This document shows positions 56,682-64,000 of a DNA stretch of 64,000 nt, in pieces. The number at the start of each line of letters is the position of its first letter. The stretch's first letter is position 1. The notes beneath the pieces were generated by a model. That model ran no database searches, was not told the origin of the DNA, and saw nothing but the letters and a program-made list of their open reading frames with translations. This stretch comes from Aliiroseovarius halocynthiae (GTDB taxonomy: Bacteria; Pseudomonadota; Alphaproteobacteria; Rhodobacterales; Rhodobacteraceae): contig NZ_ML660024.1 in assembly GCF_007004645.1 (NCBI RefSeq), positions 95,041-159,040 of the forward strand, read 5' to 3'. The position numbers were made by a program, and so were the translations under genes.

Positions 56682-57637
56682 TAATGCTTAAACTTCAAAG
56701 AAACCTTGCGGACCTCGCGCTCCCGATTGCGATGGCTTTGCTTTGTATCATTTTCACAATCGCAGAGCCTGCCTTTCTGTCCTTCGGTAATCTCAGCGGT
56801 ATTTTACGCCAAGTCGCCCTGACTGGGATTATGGCGATTTTCATGACCTATGTGATTATGACGGGCGGTATTGACCTGTCTGTCGGACCCGTCATGGCGT
56901 TGGCGGGGCTTGCGGCCTATGCGGTGTATTACGGGACAGGGCTTCCGGTTGGTTTTGCGATCTTGTTCGGGCTCAGTGTCGGTATGGTTGTCGGAACGAT
57001 CAATGGATTTGCGATTGCGGCCTTTGGGCTGCCCCCGATTATTGTCACACTTGGAATGTTATCGATCGTGCGCGGGTTTGCGTTGCTGATGGGCGGGCCG
57101 GACCTGCACCAAGTGCGCGATGAGCCATTTTACACATTCTTGGGCAATGGCCGAATACTGGAGCTTCCGGTGTCCGTCTGGATCTTCTTTGGTTTGGCTG
57201 CATTGATGTTTTCGGTCGAAAAACGAACGTCGTTTGGTCTTATGATCTCCTCGATCGGTGACAACATGCGTGCTGTTTTCCTATCCGGTCGGTCGGTCAC
57301 GAAAACAGTATGCATGGTCTATGTCCTAAGCGGCATGGGGGCGGCGGTCGCTGGTATGTTGTTGTCAAGCCAGGTCCACACGGCGTCTGCAACTTATGGA
57401 GAATTTGGCGTCGAACTTGATGTCATTGCCGCGGTGGTTTTGGGCGGAACCAGCCTGATGGGCGGCAAAGGTTCGGTTATAAGAACGGTCTTCGGCGTTC
57501 TGCTGCTCGGTGTGATCAACAATGGTTTGAATATTCTGAATGTTCCTGTCGATCAGCAATTGATGGTGAAGGGCGTCATAATTGTCGCGGCCCTCGCGGT
57601 CTCTGAATGGGCGCAGAGGGTGAAATCAGGGCGGTAG
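56678..57637 (+). CDS. Sugar ABC transporter permease (RbsC type), second
   Basis: A 319-residue permease with the TGGIDLSVGPVMALAGL motif. It overlaps the ATPase stop (ATGA) and closes the importer; a second, different permease gives a heterodimeric channel, as in AraH/XylH-like pairs. Confidence 0.92.
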   Translation: MIMLKLQRNLADLALPIAMALLCIIFTIAEPAFLSFGNLSGILRQVALTGIMAIFMTYVIMTGGIDLSVGPVMALAGLAAYAVYYGTGLPVGFAILFGLSVGMVVGTINGFAIAAFGLPPIIVTLGMLSIVRGFALLMGGPDLHQVRDEPFYTFLGNGRILELPVSVWIFFGLAALMFSVEKRTSFGLMISSIGDNMRAVFLSGRSVTKTVCMVYVLSGMGAAVAGMLLSSQVHTASATYGEFGVELDVIAAVVLGGTSLMGGKGSVIRTVFGVLLLGVINNGLNILNVPVDQQLMVKGVIIVAALAVSEWAQRVKSGR

Positions 57638-58059
57638 TGCCAAGTTTTCACCACGGCGAAAAACACTGGCTGCGAAACATACAATCGAGATTACAAAAAG
57701 GCGCCTCTGGCACAAATGTCCGCTTGCGGGAAGAGGATCTGGTGCGTTTCTCAAAAGCTCGATATCGCACAATCAAGGACTTAGGGAACTCGGAATGGCA
57801 AAACTATGTGTCGCCTCACACTTACTTTTGATCGCCAAGTAAGTTGCCTTTTGGGCCACTACTTTACCTTTCCAATGAAAATTTCAGACCAAGGCGGGTT
57901 TTTGCAAAGGCCCCTGCCCTACATCGTCTGGTATCTTGCACAATCTAAGATCTCTGATCGGGACACGCTATCGCCTTCTAAAGCAGGTCCTGGTGGCTGC
58001 TTCTGGATCTTCACCCTACTTTGAAAATGCTACGGCTGCGCCAATGTCTGCTTAGGGGG
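57638..58059. other. 422 bp region without a supported gene
   Basis: Short frames run through the region (57607-57831, 57806-58024) without recognisable domains or ribosome-binding sites. No terminator hairpin was seen after the permease gene. Confidence 0.4.
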
Positions 58060-58923
58060 TCATGGCTTCACACGGCTGAGAAAAACTGCGCTGAAGATGA
58101 TCATCGCTGGGCCAGACCCCGAAGAGAGCGAAATCGTAGAGTGCGGCGAACACTAGAACAAAGTAGAATGCAGGCATGACAAGGCTTGCCTCGCCTCGCT
58201 TCATCGCCTGAATGAATAGGGATTGGCCCAGAACCATTACGACGCCAAGTATGATCAGCAGCCCCCATTGAAAGTTGTAGGGGCCACCCAGACAAACGCA
58301 GCGGCAGTCACAGCGATCAGGCTTCCGAGCAGATTATTTACGATTAGGATGCGCATCGGAGGTTCGCTGCCCGTTAGACTCTTGGTAAAGATGGCTTCTA
58401 ACCCCATCAAGGCAGCAGCAAGAAGTGCAAATAGACCGGCGATCTGAAAGGCTTCTGTGCCTGTGCGTAAGATCAAGGCAGGCACGATCAGTGCGAAACA
58501 GGACGCAAATATTTTACGCAGCCCGACATGTTCGTTCAAAAGCAAGGCAGCCAAGGCCAGAGCCACAATTGGACTGAGAAAACTGATTGCTGTTGCTTCT
58601 GCCACGGGCATTTGGGCAACCGCCGCAAACGTTGCCGTTACACCGGACCAGCCGCAGGCTGAACGCAGGAAATGTAGCCGCCAGTTTGCTCCCTTAAAAT
58701 CCGGGCGCGCTCTTGGCACAACAGCAACACAGGCGGCAAGAGCCAGCACTGCAAAGACGAAGCGACCCGCGCTTACTTGTAACGGATGCAGCGCACTCGC
58801 TCCTCCAATTCCGACGCCAAGAGACTTGCCGGTGACAGATGTCATTGCGATCAGTGCTGCGGCCCCAATCATCGCAGGGATTGCACGATGAGCTGAGCGA
58901 TGCCGGGTCTGGGTGACCTTCAT
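58060..58923 (-). pseudogene. EamA/DMT-family transporter with two frameshifts
   Basis: From ATG 58923 the frame codes for 222 residues of an EamA-type exporter (GAAALIAMTSVTGKSLG..., SAGRFVFAVLALAAC, SFLSPIVALALAALLLNEHVG) and then hits TGA just after APTTF. A one-base shift restores WGLLIILGVVMVLGQSLFIQAMKRGEASLVMPAFYF, and a second shift is needed for the last segment PAMIIFSAVFLSRVKP ending at 58060. Apparent loss of a T within an ACTTTC run near 58274 explains the first. Pseudogene, or sequencing error. Confidence 0.85.
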
Positions 58924-59167
58924 AGAGTGTCTCGACCCTGTTGCCAGCTTAGGTGGTAATAGGTGGATTCATATTTACCTTACTAAAAATATCAAGTAAT
59001 GGCGTGTCGTCAGCTATCATTCGATGATGTGCCAGCTCAATCACAAAACGATCAAGACGCGATGCGTCGTCTTCCCCTCGAGGTACGTGCTGGCCAACGC
59101 CACCGTTCTGGTGATTGAGGCTTGGCGGTTTCGTTAATTGGTCACACAAGCCTGAGGAGATCACTCG

Positions 59168-60688
59168 ATGAAACGTCATATTCTTGCCGCCGTGGCCAGC
59201 GGAACGACCCTAATGTCCGCAGCACCTGTTCTTGCCAGCCCTGCGGATGATACCATCCGCATCGCGTCACCGTGGAAAATCGGCGCGCTGATCCCATCTG
59301 CAAGCACCGCATTGTCGCGTACCGGCGTGGTCGAAACGCTGACCATGCCCACCGAGGAAGGCGACATTGTTGGCTTGCTTGCCGAAAGCTGGACATCCAA
59401 CGACAGCCTGGATGAGTGGCGCTTCAAAATTCGCTCTGGCGTCACCTTCCACGATGGCAGCCCACTCACGGCAGAAACCGTAGCCGCGAACCTGACAAAG
59501 TTCCGCGAACAGAGTTCCTTGCGGATCGCGCCTGTTGCGAGCATTGCGTCAGAAGGTGACGAAGTTATCATCACTTTGGAGCGCCCATATTCCATCCTGC
59601 CTGCGATCCTTGCCGATTGGAATACTGGCATCATTTCTGCTGAAAACCTGAACGATGAACCGTCAGACAGCGTAGCAGGCACCGGGCCTTTTGCCGTTAA
59701 AGATGCGTCAGACCCAACAATGCTGAAACTGTCTGCCAATGCCGATTATTGGGGCACTCAGGCCACAATCAGCAAAGTGGAATACCTGTTTGTGCCAGAT
59801 GCGCAGGCCCGTCAGGCGATGGCACAAGCGGGAGAGGTCGAATTTGCTTTCAGTCTGCCCGTGACAGCCACCCAGATGCTTACTGGGGCTGAGAATGTGG
59901 ATGTGAATATTCAGGCCATCCCCCGGGTGCGTGCGCTGAAACTGAACGGCGGCATCGCGCCGCTGAATGAGGTCGCCGTGCGTCAGGCTATCAGCTATGC
60001 GATTGATCGGAATGGGATTGCAGCATCCATTGTTGGAAATCCTGATACCGCCGCAACCCAGTTGTTCCCAGCCAGTTTGCCCGCTTGGCACGATACCGAT
60101 CTCGCACCGTTTGCCTATGACCCCGCGAGAGCGGCTGAGCTTCTGGCAGAAGCCGGTTTCGAAAAAGGGGAAGACGGCATTCTAACCCGCAATGGTGAGC
60201 GTTTCTCGATTGAAATGCGCACCTATGATTCACGCCCAGAACTGCCGGTGATCGGTGTTGCGATTCAAGATATGCTAAAAGTGGTCGGTATCGAAGTCAC
60301 GATGCGCGCCGGTGACTGGACGCTCATTTCAGACGGCCACACAGATGGAACGTTGGAGGCCGGTATGGTCTCTGACAGCTTCGTTTATGTCCCTGATCCG
60401 ATCGGCGCGCTGGCTGAAAACTTCTATCAGGGCGGTGGTTTCTGGGGCTCCATGAACTGGAACAACGCTGAGTTCGACGCATTGGTTGAAACATACCAAA
60501 GAGCCGTTGACCCAGACCAACTGGCGCAGCTTCGCACCGATATGGTTGGGATGATCCACGAAGAACACCCAATGGTGACCGTGACATGGTATGATGATGT
60601 TTATGCGGTTTCCGATGCGGTGGCGAACTTCAAGTTCGACGTTTACGAGCGCGATTTCGGCCTCAACCGTCTGACCTGGGCCGAGTAA
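59168..60688 (+). CDS. ABC transporter substrate-binding protein (SBP_bac_5; peptide/nickel class)
   Basis: A 506-residue periplasmic protein: signal peptide MKRHILAAVASGTTLMSAAPVLA, then typical blocks LAESWTSNDSLDEWRFKIRSGVTFHDGSPLTAETV and VRQAISYAIDRNGIA. The C-terminal domain has WGSMNWNNAEFDALVETYQRAVD. Ligand (peptide, nickel chelate or other) is not identifiable. It heads a permease-permease-ATPase operon, 7 bp before the first permease. Confidence 0.92.
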   Translation: MKRHILAAVASGTTLMSAAPVLASPADDTIRIASPWKIGALIPSASTALSRTGVVETLTMPTEEGDIVGLLAESWTSNDSLDEWRFKIRSGVTFHDGSPLTAETVAANLTKFREQSSLRIAPVASIASEGDEVIITLERPYSILPAILADWNTGIISAENLNDEPSDSVAGTGPFAVKDASDPTMLKLSANADYWGTQATISKVEYLFVPDAQARQAMAQAGEVEFAFSLPVTATQMLTGAENVDVNIQAIPRVRALKLNGGIAPLNEVAVRQAISYAIDRNGIAASIVGNPDTAATQLFPASLPAWHDTDLAPFAYDPARAAELLAEAGFEKGEDGILTRNGERFSIEMRTYDSRPELPVIGVAIQDMLKVVGIEVTMRAGDWTLISDGHTDGTLEAGMVSDSFVYVPDPIGALAENFYQGGGFWGSMNWNNAEFDALVETYQRAVDPDQLAQLRTDMVGMIHEEHPMVTVTWYDDVYAVSDAVANFKFDVYERDFGLNRLTWAE

Positions 60689-60695
60689 TCACCCT

Positions 60696-61634
60696 ATGAC
60701 CCTTGCTGAACTCCTGGCAAGAAAAGCACTGCTCATTTTGACGATCACGTTGCTTGTCGCAACCTGTTCGTTTTGGGCAGTGCATCTTTTGCCGGAAAAC
60801 CTTGCCCTGCAAATCGCGGCGGCTCGGTTTTCCGGCGCAGAACCCAATCAGCAACTGGCCGATGTAGTCAGCCAATCTTATGGGTTGGATCGGCCTGTGA
60901 TTGCACAATACGTTGATTGGCTGGCGCGTGCATTGCGTTTCGATTTTGGCAGGTCGCTTACTACGGGGCGCGAAGTGCTTCAGGATATTGCCCACCACGG
61001 CATCAATTCCATGCGCACTGTCTTCTGGGGGTTTATTGCGGGTGTTGGGTTGGCGGTTCCAATCGGCTATGTCTGCGGTCGTTTTGCTGGCAGCAGGCTC
61101 GATACGGCGCTGACGATTTTTAGCGCTGCCGTCACCACCATACCTTCATTTCTCGTGGCTATCGTCATGATCCAGTTTTTTGTGGTCGAGCTGGGGCTTG
61201 CAACACTCAGCGGCACATCTGGTTGGGCCCGCCTTTGGGTGATGATCCTGACCATATCTATATCAGTCTCCGGATCACTTAGCCGGGTTATACGCGCGGC
61301 TGTCATTGATGTACGCAATCAGCCTTATATGCAATTCGCTTTGATGCGCGGTGTTCCCGAACGCCAATTGTTCTGGCGGCACGGAGTCAAAAACGCGCTC
61401 AGACCGATGCTAAATTACCTGCCAGTGGTCTTTATGTTTCTGATTTACGACGTGATCGTCATTGAAACGGTGTTCAACTATCACGGCCTTGGCTGGGCTT
61501 TGATCAGCGCGGTGAAAGCTCTGGATATTCCGCTTATGCAAGGGCTCGTCCTTGCGTTGGTCCTTTTTTATCTGGGCTGCACAACGCTCAGCGATCTTAT
61601 AACGTGGCGCGTGTATCGCCAAAAGGCACACTGA
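60696..61634 (+). CDS. ABC transporter permease (DppB/NikB type)
   Basis: A 312-residue permease with five to six hydrophobic segments and the cytoplasmic loop RNQPYMQFALMRGVPERQLFWRHGVKNALRPML, typical of DppB/OppB. Stop overlaps the next start by one base (TGATG). Confidence 0.93.
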   Translation: MTLAELLARKALLILTITLLVATCSFWAVHLLPENLALQIAAARFSGAEPNQQLADVVSQSYGLDRPVIAQYVDWLARALRFDFGRSLTTGREVLQDIAHHGINSMRTVFWGFIAGVGLAVPIGYVCGRFAGSRLDTALTIFSAAVTTIPSFLVAIVMIQFFVVELGLATLSGTSGWARLWVMILTISISVSGSLSRVIRAAVIDVRNQPYMQFALMRGVPERQLFWRHGVKNALRPMLNYLPVVFMFLIYDVIVIETVFNYHGLGWALISAVKALDIPLMQGLVLALVLFYLGCTTLSDLITWRVYRQKAH

Positions 61635-62437
61635 TGCAAAGGTCGGGTGCATGTCCATTGGGCATTGGGCTGACGTTGGCATTTTGTCTGGCGGCGGCAT
61701 TCGGGCCGTTGCTGTATACTGTCGATCCTGATGCTCAGAACCTGTTGATGTCCCTCAAGGCACCTTCTCAGGGTCACTGGTTGGGAACCGATCAATTGGG
61801 CCGGGACGTTCTTGCGCGGGTTTTACATGGCGCGCGATATTCGGCAGGGATCGCAATTAGTGTCATATTGTTCAACCTGACGATGGGCTGCGCATTGGCG
61901 GGCATTGCCATGTGGTTTGGCGGTGCGATTTCGACAGGCCTGATGATGTTTTCCGACGCCGTTTATGCGCTGCCCGGATTGCTGGTGACGATCCTGCTTG
62001 CCGATGTGCTGGGCGGCGGTGCGCTGGTCATCGTCTTTTTGCTTTGGCTGGTTGCGTGGCCTGAATACTTTCGTCTGTCCTATGCGATCGGTGCGCAACT
62101 CATGCGCAGCGATCATGTGCTCGCGTCAAAGCTGGCCGGGGCCAGCGGCCTGACGATTTTCCGACTGCAGGTCCTGCCTGTCATGTTGCCGTATCTTCTG
62201 TCGTTGGGAGCTATCTCTGTGGGGCGGATCGTGTTGTCGATAGCTACATTGGGTTTTTTGGGCATCGGCATCTCCCCGCCGCAGGCCGAGTGGGGCATGA
62301 TGATCAACGACCTGCGCATCTATTGGCAACTTGCCCCAGTGCAGCTTGCAGCACCTGTTCTGGCGATCATCTGGATCGTTCTGGCATTGCTTATCCTGTC
62401 ACACTCCATACCCAAAGCGAAGGTTGGGCTGGGATGA
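61634..62437 (+). CDS. ABC transporter permease (DppC/NikC type)
   Basis: A 267-residue permease with GTDQLGRDVLARVLHGARYS near the N-terminus, a DppC hallmark, and a C-terminal SISPPQAEWGMMINDLR-like block (GISPPQAEWGMMINDLR). ATG 61634 is preferred: it overlaps the previous stop (TGATG); a start at 61604 is possible. Overlaps the ATPase start by ATGA. Confidence 0.93.
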   Translation: MQRSGACPLGIGLTLAFCLAAAFGPLLYTVDPDAQNLLMSLKAPSQGHWLGTDQLGRDVLARVLHGARYSAGIAISVILFNLTMGCALAGIAMWFGGAISTGLMMFSDAVYALPGLLVTILLADVLGGGALVIVFLLWLVAWPEYFRLSYAIGAQLMRSDHVLASKLAGASGLTIFRLQVLPVMLPYLLSLGAISVGRIVLSIATLGFLGIGISPPQAEWGMMINDLRIYWQLAPVQLAAPVLAIIWIVLALLILSHSIPKAKVGLG

Positions 62438-63852
62438 CCCATCGCATCGAAATTCAAAACCTGACCGGAACGGCAGGGCAGCTTTCCGTTAGTGTGAGCC
62501 ACCTGCAGTTTGAGCAGGGCAAAACCAGTTGTGTCATTGGCCGATCTGGATCTGGAAAGTCCCTGTTTGCTGCGGCTTTGTCAGGGCTGCAAATGCACGA
62601 ATTGAACGTCTCGGGAGAGATATTTTTGGACGGTCAAAGACATCCAGTGCCGCTTTGGCATGATCATGTCTTCGTTCTGCCGCAAGAACCCGCCGTTGCG
62701 CTTGATCCGACGATGGAAGTTGGACAGCAATTGGATGAAATCCTGTACTGGCGGCGTGACCCAGCCTGTTCTTGTCCCAGCCCAGGTTGCCTTTTCAAGC
62801 AGGTTGGTCTGAACAAGCCAGACCTTGCGAAATTCCCAGAACAGCTTTCTGGCGGGATGCAACAACGGGTGATGATTGCGATGGCTCTGGCGGCGCGGGC
62901 CAGCTTTGTCGTGGCAGATGAGCCGACCAAAGGCCTCGACACCGATAACAAAACACGCGTCATCAATCTATTCAAAATGATCAAGGCAACTGGACGTGGA
63001 TTAATCGTTATTACCCATGATCTGGATGTGGCGCGCGCACTTGCAGATGAAGTGATCGTTTTTGATCAAGGTAGTGTTGTTGAGCGCGGTATGCCTGATG
63101 AAATCCTTCGCACACCTCAAAACGCGGAGGCTAAAACGCTGATCCAAAACGCACCCGAAAACTGGCCAGATCATCCCAACAGACGGGAGCAAAAAACCAA
63201 ACCCATTCTAAGCCTAAAGGACGTAAGTTTCAGGTTCGCGAAAGATACTGATCTAATCAACAATGCCAGCATAGATTTCTGCGGTGGCCAGATCGTTGGG
63301 CTCTACGGCCCTAGCGGAGTGGGTAAATCCACATTGGCAGACATGTGCCTCGGCCTGCATTCGCCAACAAAAGGGGCCGTGGAATGGTTTGGCGCTCCGG
63401 TCACACGGGCACTCATTCACCAGCACAGACCCAAGTTTCAAAAGCTATTCCAGAACCCTCTCTGCTCGTTCCCGCCCAACTTGATCCTTGGCGATGTGTT
63501 TGAAAAGCTGACCCCGGTTGCCGACGGAAGGCACTTAAAGTCCGAGTTGATGTCTCGCCTCAAACTAGAAGATGTGCTGCTCAATCGCAGGCCTGACCAA
63601 GTCAGCGGTGGAGAGTTGCAAAGGCTAGCCATTGTCCGATCCATACTGGCTCGGCCCCATTTTCTGGTGTGCGATGAACCTTCATCACGTCTGGATATGT
63701 CAATTCAGCGATTGGCCATCGACATTATCACCGACTATGCGACCGAACATGACGCCGCCGTATTGCTGATCTCTCATGACAAGGAGATTTTACGTAAACG
63801 TGCGGATCATATCTATGCGTTGGCCAAAGATGGAATGCTGGTCAGGCTATAA
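62434..63852 (+). CDS. Fused double ATP-binding subunit of the peptide/nickel-class ABC transporter
   Basis: A 472-residue protein with two complete ATPase domains: first IGRSGSGKS, LSGGMQQRVMIA, VVADEPTKGLD; second (from about residue 255) GPSGVGKSTLADM, VSGGELQRLAIV, LVCDEPSSRLD. DppD and DppF are normally separate genes; here they are fused and shorter than the sum (each normally over 300). The C-terminal Oligo_HPY extension after domain one appears missing. ATG 62434 overlaps the permease stop. Confidence 0.9.
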   Translation: MTHRIEIQNLTGTAGQLSVSVSHLQFEQGKTSCVIGRSGSGKSLFAAALSGLQMHELNVSGEIFLDGQRHPVPLWHDHVFVLPQEPAVALDPTMEVGQQLDEILYWRRDPACSCPSPGCLFKQVGLNKPDLAKFPEQLSGGMQQRVMIAMALAARASFVVADEPTKGLDTDNKTRVINLFKMIKATGRGLIVITHDLDVARALADEVIVFDQGSVVERGMPDEILRTPQNAEAKTLIQNAPENWPDHPNRREQKTKPILSLKDVSFRFAKDTDLINNASIDFCGGQIVGLYGPSGVGKSTLADMCLGLHSPTKGAVEWFGAPVTRALIHQHRPKFQKLFQNPLCSFPPNLILGDVFEKLTPVADGRHLKSELMSRLKLEDVLLNRRPDQVSGGELQRLAIVRSILARPHFLVCDEPSSRLDMSIQRLAIDIITDYATEHDAAVLLISHDKEILRKRADHIYALAKDGMLVRL

Positions 63853-64000
63853 AGCCAGTACGGAATGGAGAACGGTGATACCTGATGACGCTCGCGCATT
63901 CCGGCATTCAATGGCCGCTGTGACATCAAATTCAGACATCGGCGCAGCCTGAATCACCATGGGCTCTGAGCCGAGGGCTTAGAAGTTTCCCTTTGCTGCT
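63853..64000. other. Window end, no gene supported
   Basis: 148 bp after the ATPase gene; no ORF or RNA recognisable. The following gene would be outside the window. Confidence 0.4.

Noticed and set aside
57607..58024. Short + strand frames downstream of the second RbsC-type permease
   Set aside because: No domain, no start signal, no homology recognised.

Overview
The window looks like chromosome of a Rhodobacterales (Roseobacter/Rhodobacter-type) alphaproteobacterium. The evidence is a polyol operon whose gene order and protein sequences match the Rhodobacter smo/mtl cluster, a YjbF/YjbH exopolysaccharide pair, a DUF2793 protein, ATGA-type operon overlaps, and moderate-to-high GC with many ABC importers. 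No rRNA or CRISPR array is present. There is one tRNA (Arg-ACG). Product names rest on reading the translations; no database search was run.

Layout. 1-16.5 kb is mostly housekeeping: a hybrid histidine kinase cut by the left edge, yaaA, recQ, a YggT protein, a thioesterase, an Atg22/UMF1-type MFS carrier, a MepA endopeptidase, a phytase-like esterase, a queuosine-precursor transporter with a structured leader, a free-standing structured RNA with its own terminator, arfB, an aminotransferase/kinase pair resembling the hydroxylysine phospho-lyase and kinase, an AT-richer pentapeptide-repeat/hydrolase gene, and pncB-pncA for NAD salvage.

16.5-32.2 kb is an exopolysaccharide region: a Wza-like export lipoprotein, a galactofuranosyltransferase-like GT2, a giant RTX protein, UDP-galactopyranose mutase, a DUF2793 fibre-like protein, an undecaprenyl-phosphate sugar transferase, UDP-glucose dehydrogenase, a CAP-domain protein, and a yjb/gfc-like set (a small YjbE-like protein, YjbF, YjbH). 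Together they suggest an envelope polysaccharide with galactofuranose and uronic acid, plus a Ca-binding secreted matrix protein. A polysaccharide co-polymerase and flippase are not in the window.

32.4-34.8 kb holds an acyl-CoA dehydrogenase and a CaiB/AMACR-type gene. From tRNA-Arg (34.93 kb) to about 49.9 kb there is an island-like block. An intact polyol operon (LacI regulator, smoEFGK, smoS, mtlK, xylB, fructokinase, FrcK-like kinase) is flanked on both sides by decayed DNA (transposase-like scraps, antitoxin-like ORF, broken AraC regulator, broken zinc alcohol dehydrogenase). Two copies of an 85-86 bp repeat, about 93% identical, bound it.

50-57.6 kb is a two-component system divergent from an SMP-30 lactonase and an RbsABC-type sugar importer, with several palindromes between and within them. 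58-58.9 kb is a frameshifted EamA transporter. 59.2-63.9 kb is an oligopeptide/nickel-class ABC importer ending in a fused double ATPase.

No wholly new system is evident. The least explained items are the structured RNA at 9.75-9.92 kb, the leader of the queuosine transporter, the pentapeptide-repeat hydrolase, the DUF2793 protein inside the polysaccharide locus, and the repeat-bounded polyol island.
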